A DNA stretch of 64,000 nucleotides from Pseudogracilibacillus sp037892545. Lineage in GTDB: Bacteria > Bacillota > Bacilli > Bacillales > Amphibacillaceae. Below, one piece after another: positions 8,091-16,189 of this stretch. Each line of letters opens with the position of its first letter. Within the stretch, counting starts at the first letter, position 1. The notes under the pieces were generated by a model, which worked only from the letters and a program-made list of their open reading frames with translations, did no database searches and was not told the DNA's origin. The position numbers and the translations under genes are program-made. The DNA lies in contig NZ_JBBKBG010000012.1 of assembly GCF_037892545.1 (NCBI RefSeq), positions 1 to 64,000 of the forward strand, given 5' to 3'.

Positions 8091-8683
8091 GTACACATAT
8101 TGTATGGCATGATTTAGCGGTAACAAAACAAAAGCGACACGAATTAAAAGGACACAAAGGAGCCGTCATTTGGCTGACTGGTTTATCAGGATCTGGAAAA
8201 TCAACCATTGCAAATGCAGTAGATTACCAATTGCATGACCAATCTATCCATAGTTATGTATTAGATGGCGATAATATTCGGCATGGTTTAAATGCGAATC
8301 TTGGCTTTTCTAATGAAGACCGTAAAGAAAATATACGGCGTATTGGAGAAGTAGCGAAATTATTTGTTGATAGCGGACAAATTGTTATAACAGCTTTTAT
8401 CTCTCCATTTATAGAAGATAGAGACATAGCTCGTCAATTATTTGAAGCAGATGAATTTATTGAAGTATATGTGAAGTGCCCAATAGAAACATGTGAGGCG
8501 CGTGATCCAAAGGGATTGTACCAAAAGGCTCGTGAAGGGATCATTCCTGAATTTACAGGTATTAGTTCCCCATATGAAGCCCCAACAGAACCGGAAATAA
8601 CGATTGAGACAGACGTATTAAATATTGAAGAAGCAGCAGCAAAAATTATTCAATATTTACGCACTCATCATTTCATTCAATAA
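8087..8683 (+). CDS. cysC: adenylylsulfate kinase
   Basis: 198-aa APS kinase that phosphorylates APS to PAPS. Walker A is GLSGSGKST near residue 34. The substrate-binding DGDNIRHGLNANLGFS motif follows, then ENIRRIGEVAKLF, and later the family motif DPKGLYQKAREG. Its presence with a CysH bearing a [4Fe-4S] cluster means the cell could use either APS or PAPS, as in B. subtilis. It overlaps sat by 4 bp. Confidence 0.94.
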   Translation: MSTHIVWHDLAVTKQKRHELKGHKGAVIWLTGLSGSGKSTIANAVDYQLHDQSIHSYVLDGDNIRHGLNANLGFSNEDRKENIRRIGEVAKLFVDSGQIVITAFISPFIEDRDIARQLFEADEFIEVYVKCPIETCEARDPKGLYQKAREGIIPEFTGISSPYEAPTEPEITIETDVLNIEEAAAKIIQYLRTHHFIQ

Positions 8684-8698
8684 ATAGGAGGCATTCGA

Positions 8699-9478
8699 AT
8701 GGCAAAAGGAAAAGTTTACATTGTCGGTGCAGGTCCCGGAGACGAAGAGCTTATTACAATAAAAGGGAAACGTGCTATCGAAGAAGCAGATATTATTTTT
8801 TATGATCGATTAGTGAATAAGCAATTACTCACGTATGCGAAACAACAGGCAACTTTTATTTATGCTGGAAAAAAACCAAATTATCATGCGATTAAACAAG
8901 AAGCATTAAATGAATTACTCGTAAATCATGCGAAACGTGGGAAAGTTGTTACACGTTTAAAAGGTGGCGATCCTTTTATATATGGACGTGGCGGGGAAGA
9001 AGCGGCGGTACTTGCCCAACATCACATACCATTTGAAATTGTTCCAGGTATTTCAGCAGGTATTGCAGCACCTGCATATGCTGGTATTCCTATTACACAC
9101 CGGAATGTTAGTAATAGTTTTACAGTGATGCCTGGCCATGACGAACAAGTAGAAAAAGTGAACTGGAGTCAGTATGTACAACCGAATCATACCCTCGTTA
9201 TTTATATGGGAATGAAAAATCTACAACGAATCGTTGAGAAATTATTGTTATCTGGTCAGGATTCCACTATGCCAATAGCGATTATTCAATGGGGAACGAC
9301 TGACACACAACGGGTAGTTTCTAGCACATTAGAGCATATTTTATCTCATCCTGAAACGAAGGAGTTAGCGAATCCAGCTATTATTGTTATTGGCGAAGTT
9401 GTTCGATTACAGCATCATTTACAATGGTTTACGACATCGTTGTATGATGATCCACTATTAGAATTACATGTAAAGTGA
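8699..9478 (+). CDS. sumT: uroporphyrinogen-III C-methyltransferase (YlnD-like)
   Basis: 259-aa SAM-dependent tetrapyrrole methylase that makes precorrin-2 from uroporphyrinogen III, the first siroheme-specific step. Family motifs are VGAGPGDEELITIKG (residues 9-23), YDRLV, RLKGGDPFIYGRGGEE and PGISAG. It lacks the extra domains of the trifunctional enterobacterial CysG, and the remaining steps are encoded by the next two genes. ATAGGAGG precedes the ATG. The equivalent B. subtilis gene is ylnD. Confidence 0.93.
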   Translation: MAKGKVYIVGAGPGDEELITIKGKRAIEEADIIFYDRLVNKQLLTYAKQQATFIYAGKKPNYHAIKQEALNELLVNHAKRGKVVTRLKGGDPFIYGRGGEEAAVLAQHHIPFEIVPGISAGIAAPAYAGIPITHRNVSNSFTVMPGHDEQVEKVNWSQYVQPNHTLVIYMGMKNLQRIVEKLLLSGQDSTMPIAIIQWGTTDTQRVVSSTLEHILSHPETKELANPAIIVIGEVVRLQHHLQWFTTSLYDDPLLELHVK

Positions 9479-9487
9479 GGGATCAAT

Positions 9488-10261
9488 TTGCAAGCTATTT
9501 TATATGTTGCACATGGTACGAGATCACAAGCAGGAACAATGGAAGCAAAAAACTTTATTTCCTATTATATGAAGCATGTTCAAGTACCAGTTCAAGTAAT
9601 GAGCTTTATTGATTTTGTTTTTCCGGCAGTACATGAAGGAATCGATCTTTGTGTAGCTAAAGGGGCAAAGAAAATTGCCATCGTGCCATTACTGCTTTTA
9701 GAAGCTGGTCATGCAAAAAATGATCTACCAAAAATGATAAACGAAGCAAAAAGGAAATATCCACATATAACATTCACATATAGCCCACCTTTTGGTGTAC
9801 ATGATTATATGGTAGATGCCATTATCGATCGTTTAAACGAACATGGACCAATGAAACAAGATGCTTCTGTGTTGCTTATTGCTCGTGGGAGTTCTGATGT
9901 AAGTATTCTAGAAGATTTGCGCCGCATTATAGAAAAACTGAAAGCGAAAATAGGCGTTCCAAAAATTAGTGTCTGTTATTTAGCCGGACAAACGCCTACG
10001 TTACAAGCAGGATTAGAACAGCATATAACATATGGTGCAAAGCATATTTATGTAGTGCCATATTTACTATTTACTGGTTTATTAATGCAACATATAGAAA
10101 AGACGGTACATTCGACGCAAAGAAGAGAACAAGCGTACAATTTCCATTTATGTACACAAATTGGGAAAAGCAAGGCTATCACCCCTTATATGTTTGAACG
10201 AATCTATCAAGCTACAAAAGATCGGAGTATGACAGATGGCGTATTATCCTATATGGATTAA
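9488..10261 (+). CDS. sirB: sirohydrochlorin ferrochelatase (SirB, YlnE-like)
   Basis: 257-aa CbiX/SirB-type chelatase that inserts Fe2+ into sirohydrochlorin to give siroheme. The N-terminal VAHGTRSQAG carries the catalytic histidine. The protein has two similar halves, the second with LLIARGSSD. The TTG start follows GTGAGGGA. The end overlaps sirC by 26 bp in another frame. Cobalt chelatases of the same fold exist, but the siroheme operon context supports iron. Confidence 0.88.
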   Translation: MQAILYVAHGTRSQAGTMEAKNFISYYMKHVQVPVQVMSFIDFVFPAVHEGIDLCVAKGAKKIAIVPLLLLEAGHAKNDLPKMINEAKRKYPHITFTYSPPFGVHDYMVDAIIDRLNEHGPMKQDASVLLIARGSSDVSILEDLRRIIEKLKAKIGVPKISVCYLAGQTPTLQAGLEQHITYGAKHIYVVPYLLFTGLLMQHIEKTVHSTQRREQAYNFHLCTQIGKSKAITPYMFERIYQATKDRSMTDGVLSYMD

Positions 10262-10688
10262 TTTTAGCGGGAAAAAAATAACCGTTATTGGTGGTGGGAA
10301 AATAGCGGAGCGAAAAGTGAGTTCCTTTGTCAAGTTAGGTGCAAATATTGAACTGATTAGCCCGAAGATTACAGGACGATTAGAACAATATGTGTTGCAA
10401 GGGGAAGTACAATGGAGAGAAAGGCAATATGAGAACGGGGATGAAAAAGAAGCGTTTTATGTTATTGCAGCAACAAACGATAGACAATTGAATGAAAAGA
10501 TTGTGCAATCATGTACACCATGTCAATTAACATTAAATGTTTCGGATCATACGGTAAGCAATACGATGATGGCGGCAATATTAAAAACAGAGCAAATCCA
10601 AGTAGCGGTAAGTACGAACGGAAAGGATCCATTTTTGGCTAAGAAGGTACGAAATGATATCGGAACATTTCTTACAGAAAGAGAATGA
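10236..10688 (+). CDS. sirC: precorrin-2 dehydrogenase (SirC, YlnF-like)
   Basis: 150-aa NAD-dependent dehydrogenase that oxidises precorrin-2 to sirohydrochlorin. An N-terminal Rossmann fold is shown by KKITVIGGGKIAERKVSSF. It is shorter than bifunctional Met8/CysG because the chelatase is the separate SirB. It starts inside sirB, so it is translationally coupled. It is the last gene of the sulfate-assimilation operon and is followed by about 180 bp of non-coding sequence and a terminator. Confidence 0.9.
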   Translation: MAYYPIWINFSGKKITVIGGGKIAERKVSSFVKLGANIELISPKITGRLEQYVLQGEVQWRERQYENGDEKEAFYVIAATNDRQLNEKIVQSCTPCQLTLNVSDHTVSNTMMAAILKTEQIQVAVSTNGKDPFLAKKVRNDIGTFLTERE

Positions 10689-10869
10689 TGGTACAAGAAT
10701 GGAAATAAACTATTTGGAACAATGTATAGAAATTAACAAAAACTTCGACATAACGGGATAACCCTTTTGGAGGAAACCTTGAAATCACGGTAGTAGATGA
10801 TGGAACATGAATTGTTCATTTTTCGGAGATTTTTATTAACATTTGATTAGAACTTGCTAGATGTATATG

Positions 10870-10913
10870 GAGAAGCGTAACGGAATGGTTTTATTCCTGC
10901 GCTTCTCTTTTTT
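10870..10913 (+). terminator. terminator of the cysH operon
   Basis: GAGAAGCG (10870-10877) pairs with CGCTTCTC (10900-10907), with inner pairing GGAAT/ATTCC and a T run afterwards. It lies over the 3' end of the convergent PH-domain gene. The 10689-10869 spacer before it shows no convincing gene. Confidence 0.75.
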
Positions 10914-11322
10914 CGTCATATAATTGTAGTATCTTTCTTGCGTGCTCTAGCGGAAGATGCGGCAAAACAACGAGATCATTTTTATCTTTTATGTGGATCG
11001 ATGCAACACGTAATTTCTTTTGAAAAAATGTTTGCGTCATATAAAGTTCATCGATTTGTGTGAAAGACAATGTGACAGTGTGCTTTGGTATAAGCGTCGT
11101 TTGATATATTATGTCTGTCGATGTAAAGGTATAGGCGATTTTTTTGAAAGAAAGATAGCGGATGAAAAGGATGAGAAATAGAATGATGATTGGAATCATC
11201 CACCACTCTGGTATGAAATAAAAGATGAAAAATATTGTAAATACAAGTACATAACTTGGTTGTATCCATTGAATAAATAGTGCTTTTAAAGGTAATCGAT
11301 ATAATTGTTCAGTTGTTTTCAT
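10891..11322 (-). CDS. membrane PH-domain protein (YdbS/YdbT-like)
   Basis: 143-aa protein with two transmembrane segments (residues about 22-55, rich in Phe/Ile) followed by a C-terminal bacterial PH-like domain. The domain shows the usual run IAYTFTSTDIIYQTTLIPKHTVTLSFTQID broken into beta strands. Bacterial bPH2 proteins of this layout are anchored in the membrane; the B. subtilis relatives YdbS/YdbT have been linked to resistance to antimicrobial peptides. The exact role here is unknown. It is convergent with the cysH operon. Confidence 0.65.
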   Translation of the reverse strand: MKTTEQLYRLPLKALFIQWIQPSYVLVFTIFFIFYFIPEWWMIPIIILFLILFIRYLSFKKIAYTFTSTDIIYQTTLIPKHTVTLSFTQIDELYMTQTFFQKKLRVASIHIKDKNDLVVLPHLPLEHARKILQLYDEKREAQE

Positions 11323-11423
11323 TTTTTCACACCTTAAATGACATCATGAATAGATGGTATAGTATATAGTAATTCCATTTTAACAAGATTTATGTACGAT
11401 AGATAGAGAAGAGGAGGATTGTC

Positions 11424-12635
11424 GTGAAAAAGTCATGGATTATGCTCGGTTGTATATTATTGTTAGTTAGTTGTGGAAAAGATCGTAGTGAAGAGGAGAG
11501 GACAGTAACGATTATCGAACAAAGTATCGAACAGACGCAAAACGAATTTGCTTGGGAGCTATTTGAAGAAGTTTCTGAATCAGAGGATGGGAATATATTC
11601 ATTTCGCCCTATAGTGTGTTTATCGCATTGGCGATGACAGTAAATGGAGCAGAGGCGGAAACAAAAGAGGAAATGATGCAAGTGCTAGGTGTGGATAATT
11701 TTTCCTTGGAACAACTAAATGAGGACAATGAGCGGTTGATGGTGTCATTAGAAAAAGCGACAGAGAAAATAACATTGCAATCGGCTAACGCAATTTGGTT
11801 GAATGATTTGTATACATTGGAAAAGGATTTTCAACATCGTGTAAAAACATATTACGCTGCGAACGTAGAGGAAGTGGATATAACAGACGCTACAACAGCG
11901 GACCTAATCAATATGTGGGTAAAAGAGCAAACGAATAAAAGAATAGAAGAAATAGTAGAGGCACCATTAGATGAACAATTGGTCATGATGTTAACTAATG
12001 CGATTTATTTTGATGGGGATTGGCAATATGAATTTGCCGAAGAACGGACAGTTGATGCTCCTTTTTATGGAAAGGAAGAAACAGAAGTGGCGATGATGAG
12101 TGTAGAAGAAGATTTGTCTTATAAAGAGGAAGCATCATTCGAAATGGTGCAACTTCCATACGGAGAAGGAGAAATGAGCATGTACATCCTTTTACCGAAG
12201 GAAGGAACGACCTTACAAGAAGTACAAGATGAACTTAGTTATGAGTCTTTTTCTTCCGTACGTACAAAAATGAAACCGAAAAAAGGAACAGTAGAATTAC
12301 CTAAATTTTCATTAACCGAGGAATATGAATTAAACGATGCGCTTATTCGATTAGGAATGGAAAAGGCATTTGATGATGAACACGCAAATTTTTCGAACCT
12401 AACGACATCTGATGACCCGTTATGGATTGATTTTGTACAACATAAAACATTTTTAGACGTAAATGAGCAAGGAACAGAAGCGGCAGCTGTAACAAATGTT
12501 GGGATTAAAACGATGTCAGCGAAGGAGGATGATTCATTTTATATGCAAATGAATCGACCGTTTCAATTTTTTATAATAGAAGAGGAAACAGAAGCAATTT
12601 TATTTATGGGCGAAATACATTCTTTAACAAAATAA
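11424..12635 (+). CDS. lipoprotein serpin (serine protease inhibitor)
   Basis: 403-aa protein with a lipoprotein signal peptide (lipobox LLVSC, Cys near residue 17) and a complete serpin domain. Serpin landmarks are FISPYSVFIALAMTVNGA, LTNAIYFDGDW, the hinge EQGTEAAAVT (from residue 348) and the distal NRPFQFFI. If the usual 17-residue hinge-to-P1 spacing is applied, P1-P1' is Met364-Ser365. The hinge is rich in Ala, as in inhibitory serpins, so the protein probably traps a serine protease on the outer face of the membrane. Its target is unknown. GAGGAGG precedes the start. Confidence 0.9.
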   Translation: MKKSWIMLGCILLLVSCGKDRSEEERTVTIIEQSIEQTQNEFAWELFEEVSESEDGNIFISPYSVFIALAMTVNGAEAETKEEMMQVLGVDNFSLEQLNEDNERLMVSLEKATEKITLQSANAIWLNDLYTLEKDFQHRVKTYYAANVEEVDITDATTADLINMWVKEQTNKRIEEIVEAPLDEQLVMMLTNAIYFDGDWQYEFAEERTVDAPFYGKEETEVAMMSVEEDLSYKEEASFEMVQLPYGEGEMSMYILLPKEGTTLQEVQDELSYESFSSVRTKMKPKKGTVELPKFSLTEEYELNDALIRLGMEKAFDDEHANFSNLTTSDDPLWIDFVQHKTFLDVNEQGTEAAAVTNVGIKTMSAKEDDSFYMQMNRPFQFFIIEEETEAILFMGEIHSLTK

Positions 12636-12703
12636 AGTATGAATAACCATTCATTTTGTGGTAAGATGCATGTAAAGGTTTGTAGAATGGATGAGGTGGA
12701 GAG

Positions 12704-13522
12704 ATGTTATTAAAAACAAATGCCAAAAGGGGAACGATGGGACAGGTGCAATGGATCCATAATTTTGTTTCATTTGGTCCTGTTCGATTAAATGTGATTG
12801 TGTACGAAGTGGATGGTATCTTAATTGATACAGGGTCGATAAGAGTTATACAATTTTTACAACCATTCTTTGAAGAAGTCCAAGCAGAACAAGTCGTTAT
12901 TACGCATTCTCATGAGGATCATACAGGTGGAGCGGCATTTATTCAACAAAAATATGGGATACCGATATATATGAATGAAAAATCGATTGCACCATGTAAA
13001 GAAAAGGCGACATACCCGCTATACAGAAAAGTATTTTGGGGAAAACGTCCACCTTTTGAAGCGAAATCGATCAAGGATACATTTACGTCTCGAACAGCGA
13101 ATTGGAAAGTGATCCATACACCGGGACATGCTGCAGATCATCTATCATTTTTAAATGAGCAAACAGGGCAATTATTTTCTGGTGATTTGTATGTACATCC
13201 TGAAACAAAGGTTATCTTGCGAGAAGAGAGCATTCCGACGATTATTCAGTCGATCAAACGAGTTTTGCAATATGACTTTAAGGAAATGTTCTGTTGTCAC
13301 GCTGGTTATGTACCAAATGGACGGGAAGCCTTCGAACAGAAGTTGCGTTATTTAGAAAATGTACAAGGGGAAGTGTTAAAATTACATGAAAAAGGGAGTA
13401 GTGTGAAGGAGATTCAGCAACACATTTTCCCCAAAAGTTATCCGATTACAAAGTTATCCTTTGGGGAATGGGATAGCAAACATATTATTACATCCATTAT
13501 TCAAGAAGCAAAAAGAGGTTAA
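12704..13522 (+). CDS. MBL-fold metallo-hydrolase
   Basis: 272-aa metallo-beta-lactamase superfamily hydrolase. The metal-binding motif is HSHEDHTGG (about residue 68), followed by the downstream histidines in HTPGHAADH and the aspartate in FSGDLYV. There is a short C-terminal helical region. The substrate cannot be inferred. It has its own ribosome site (GAGGTGGAGAG) and is probably monocistronic. Its last codons form part of the large inverted repeat at 13514-13707. Confidence 0.8.
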   Translation: MLLKTNAKRGTMGQVQWIHNFVSFGPVRLNVIVYEVDGILIDTGSIRVIQFLQPFFEEVQAEQVVITHSHEDHTGGAAFIQQKYGIPIYMNEKSIAPCKEKATYPLYRKVFWGKRPPFEAKSIKDTFTSRTANWKVIHTPGHAADHLSFLNEQTGQLFSGDLYVHPETKVILREESIPTIIQSIKRVLQYDFKEMFCCHAGYVPNGREAFEQKLRYLENVQGEVLKLHEKGSSVKEIQQHIFPKSYPITKLSFGEWDSKHIITSIIQEAKRG

Positions 13523-13707
13523 GACATAAGGGACGGAAACCATGACACATACGAATCCACATCGAGAAAGAAATATGCGCTACTTTCCGTGAACAAGGTG
13601 TTATGAAACGAAAATAGATTGGCCAATGGGAGCTTAGCATATTTCTTCTGTTTAAGATTATGAGTGATGTATGTTTCACATTTGTTGTACGTTATGTCTA
13701 AACCTCT
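13514..13707. repeat. large nested palindrome between convergent genes
   Basis: Outer arms AGAGGTTAAGACATAA (13514-13529) and TTATGTCTAAACCTCT (13692-13707) are inverted copies with one mismatched position. An inner pair, AGAAATATGC and GCATATTTCT, sits inside. The whole could fold as one long imperfect hairpin. It fills the gap between the MBL gene and lipA and includes the MBL stop codon. It resembles the elements at 16006 and 45601 in design. Confidence 0.6.
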
Positions 13708-13721
13708 AATGTAATTATCTT

Positions 13722-14687
13722 TTATTGTTCATCTAGCAAGTCTTTTAGAGAGAAATCAATTTCTTTATTGGTAGATTCTTCATATCCTTGCATATATTTA
13801 ATACGACGTTGTGCGGAAGCTGCTGATACTTGCTCGTCTGCATGATAAGATGAACGAACAAGCGGACCTGATTTACAATGTTTAAATCCTTTTGCTAACG
13901 CAATTTCTTCTAGTTCCTTAAACTCATCAGGGTGATAGTATCTTTCCACATCTAAGTGTTTTTTTGTTGGTTGTAGATATTGTCCGATCGTTAAAATATC
14001 TACATTATGTGCAAGTAGGTCATCCATTGCTTCTAAAATTTCTTCTTTTGTTTCACCAAGCCCGACCATCATACTTGATTTAGTCGGTGTATCAGGAGCG
14101 ATTTCTTTGACGCGTTTTAATAATTCTAATGAGCGATCGTATTTTGCAATGGCACGTACACGTTTCGTTAAACGACGAACTGTCTCAATATTATGATTGA
14201 AAATGTCTGGACCAGATGACATTAATTCATGTAAACTTTCATAATCCCCTTTCATATCTGAAGGTAAAATTTCAATCGTCGTTCCAGGATTCTTTTTTCG
14301 TACTTGTCGAACTGTTTCAGCAAATACTGCTGCACCACCATCATTTAGGTCATCACGCGCTACTGCTGTAATGACAACGTGTTTTAAGCCCATCACTTTA
14401 ACGGAATCGGCAACACGTTCAGGCTCTCCCCAGTCTAATTCATTCGGTAATCCTGTTTTTACAGCACAGAAACGACAACCACGTGTACATGTATCTCCTA
14501 GAATCATAAAGGTAGCAGTTTGTCTTTCACTCCAACATTCATGTAAATTCGGACAGCGTGCTTCTTCACAAACTGTATTTAAGCGTTTTTCACGCATTAA
14601 TTTTTTTAAGCCTTTGTAAGAATCTGATGTATTAATTTTGATTTTTAACCATTCTGGTTTACGCAAATATTGTTGCTCTTTTGCCAT
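13722..14687 (-). CDS. lipA: lipoyl synthase
   Basis: 321-aa radical-SAM enzyme that inserts two sulfur atoms into octanoyl groups on lipoyl domains. The auxiliary cluster motif is C-x4-C-x5-C, seen in CEEARCPNLHEC. The radical-SAM motif is C-x3-C-x2-C, seen in CTRGCRFC. Conserved RSSYHADE lies near the C-terminus. It starts 2 bp after the stop of lipM, so the two successive steps of lipoate assembly are translationally coupled. It is slightly longer at the C-terminus than B. subtilis LipA. Confidence 0.96.
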   Translation of the reverse strand: MAKEQQYLRKPEWLKIKINTSDSYKGLKKLMREKRLNTVCEEARCPNLHECWSERQTATFMILGDTCTRGCRFCAVKTGLPNELDWGEPERVADSVKVMGLKHVVITAVARDDLNDGGAAVFAETVRQVRKKNPGTTIEILPSDMKGDYESLHELMSSGPDIFNHNIETVRRLTKRVRAIAKYDRSLELLKRVKEIAPDTPTKSSMMVGLGETKEEILEAMDDLLAHNVDILTIGQYLQPTKKHLDVERYYHPDEFKELEEIALAKGFKHCKSGPLVRSSYHADEQVSAASAQRRIKYMQGYEESTNKEIDFSLKDLLDEQ

Positions 14688-14689
14688 GA

Positions 14690-15529
14690 TTAAACGCTCC
14701 TCATCGATTTTTTAAGTTTAAAATTCCATTCATCTGTACGGTATTTCGTATCGACTAAATATTCCACATATTTCCACTGATCTTCATTCAACTGAAACTT
14801 TTCCGTTTGAATCTGTAATGCACTTTCAAATCCTTGTAAAAATGCATCGCGCATCATATCGTATGTGTGCGTTTTTTTAGTAATTTCATTAATGCTTGTC
14901 GCTTTATGTTTAAAAGCTTGTTTTTGACGCTCTTTTATCTTTTCGTTTGGGTAGTTAAAGAGATCAAACAACATATCAAGATCAAAACTCATTGGGATGG
15001 AACCGTGTTGCAGCAATACACCGTTTTTTCTTGTTTGTGCATTTCCAGATATTTTTTTCCCGTCCACTAACATTTCATAAATGGCTGGTTGTTCGAAACA
15101 GACATCAGACCGCTGACGTTTAGCTTCTTCCTCTGGTACAGCAAATTCCGCATTGACACCTAATAGCTGGTAGCCTTCCAATAATCCTTTTGACAAAACA
15201 TAATATGCTTCATTAATAGAACTAGGAATTTTTGGATGTTCTTCACTAACGATAATACTATATGTAATTTCATCGTCATGTAAAACAGCACTTCCACCTG
15301 TTAGGCGGCGAACAAAATCACACCCGTGTTTCTCTACTGCTTCAAAATTAATTGCTTTTTCAGCCTTTTGAAAATGTCCTAATGTTAAACTAGGATTTTT
15401 CCAGCCATAAAAGCGTAGAGTCGGTTGAATGATACCTTCTGCATGGAATTGAAGCAATGCTTCATCAATGGCCATATTTGTTGCGGCATCATGGTAACCA
15501 GTATCTAATAAGTACCACTTTTCTTGCAA
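14690..15529 (-). CDS. lipM: octanoyl-[acyl-carrier protein]:protein N-octanoyltransferase LipM
   Basis: 279-aa member of the biotin/lipoate ligase-like family, very close to B. subtilis LipM (278 aa). It transfers octanoate from ACP to GcvH. The signature RRLTGGSAVLHDDEITYSI is present, and the catalytic Cys is in RSDVCFEQPA. The TTG start at 15529 is chosen because GGGGTGA lies just upstream and the length then agrees with LipM. An ATG at 15598 in frame would add 23 hydrophobic residues that the family lacks. It forms an operon with lipA. Confidence 0.93.
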   Translation of the reverse strand: MQEKWYLLDTGYHDAATNMAIDEALLQFHAEGIIQPTLRFYGWKNPSLTLGHFQKAEKAINFEAVEKHGCDFVRRLTGGSAVLHDDEITYSIIVSEEHPKIPSSINEAYYVLSKGLLEGYQLLGVNAEFAVPEEEAKRQRSDVCFEQPAIYEMLVDGKKISGNAQTRKNGVLLQHGSIPMSFDLDMLFDLFNYPNEKIKERQKQAFKHKATSINEITKKTHTYDMMRDAFLQGFESALQIQTEKFQLNEDQWKYVEYLVDTKYRTDEWNFKLKKSMRSV

Positions 15530-15691
15530 AAAATCACCCCGTTTGAAGATATTGTCTATTTGTATGAACAATTGAATATAATAAGAAATTTTTATCAAAC
15601 TATTTCTATTTTAGTATATTATGGACTAAAAAACAAAAGAATGAATTAACTCTAAAGAGTCAGAAAAAATAGTTACTAATAGGGGCATATT

Positions 15692-15860
15692 TGTGGATAA
15701 AACCTTATTTTATCGTGCTTATAGAGAATAATCTTAAATTTATCCACAAAGTTAATAGTTTATCCACAACATTTCATACACAACGAAAAACATTGAACTA
15801 TTCATGTTTCTGTTATATGTCCACAAACTTGTGCATAACCCTGTTGATAACTGTGGAAAA
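15692..15860. other. cluster of DnaA boxes in a 660-bp spacer
   Basis: The non-coding stretch 15530-16189 contains three exact TTATCCACA boxes: 15692-15700 (reverse), 15740-15748 and 15760-15768. It also holds boxes fitting TTWTNCACA at 15830-15838 (reverse of TTATGCACA) and 15852-15860 (reverse of TTTTCCACA), plus TTATCAACA (reverse) at 15842-15850. Six sites in 170 bp is far above chance in this sequence. No replication-origin genes are nearby, so a DnaA-titrating or regulatory cluster is more likely than an origin. Confidence 0.6.
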
Positions 15861-16005
15861 CTAGAAATATCTTTCACAGCTATTGACGCTATGATGGTAT
15901 AAAATTAGTAAGAACAGATGACCTATTTTTATACTAAAAGAATCATATTTACATCTTATTTGTATGTATTACCATATAAAAAATGCATTTAAGAAAAATC
16001 TAAGC

Positions 16006-16150
16006 CGAAATACGAAAAGGTACGCGATAAAACAAAAGAAATGTACAAGCACTTCTATGGGGGACGAAGCATAAAATAGGCTTCATCGCTTCCCACTGAA
16101 GTGCAAGTACATTTCTAACGTATACATATATCATAAATGTTCGTATTTCG
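16006..16150. repeat. nested palindromic element
   Basis: Outer arms CGAAATACGAA (16006-16016) and TTCGTATTTCG (16140-16150) are perfect inverted copies. Inner arms AGAAATGTACaaGCACTTC (16037-16055) and GAAGTGCaaGTACATTTCT (16098-16116) match except for the two AA bases. It shares CGAAATACGAA and AAAGAAATGTACA, at similar spacing, with the element at 45601-45825. Confidence 0.65.
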
Positions 16151-16189
16151 AAAATTTTCCCTAACTATTCTCGCAAACGCCATGCTTAT

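Noticed and set aside
15692..15860. Chromosomal replication origin
   Set aside because: DnaA boxes are clustered, but dnaA, dnaN, rpmH, recF or gyr genes are absent and no AT-rich unwinding repeats stand out. A regulatory DnaA cluster fits better.
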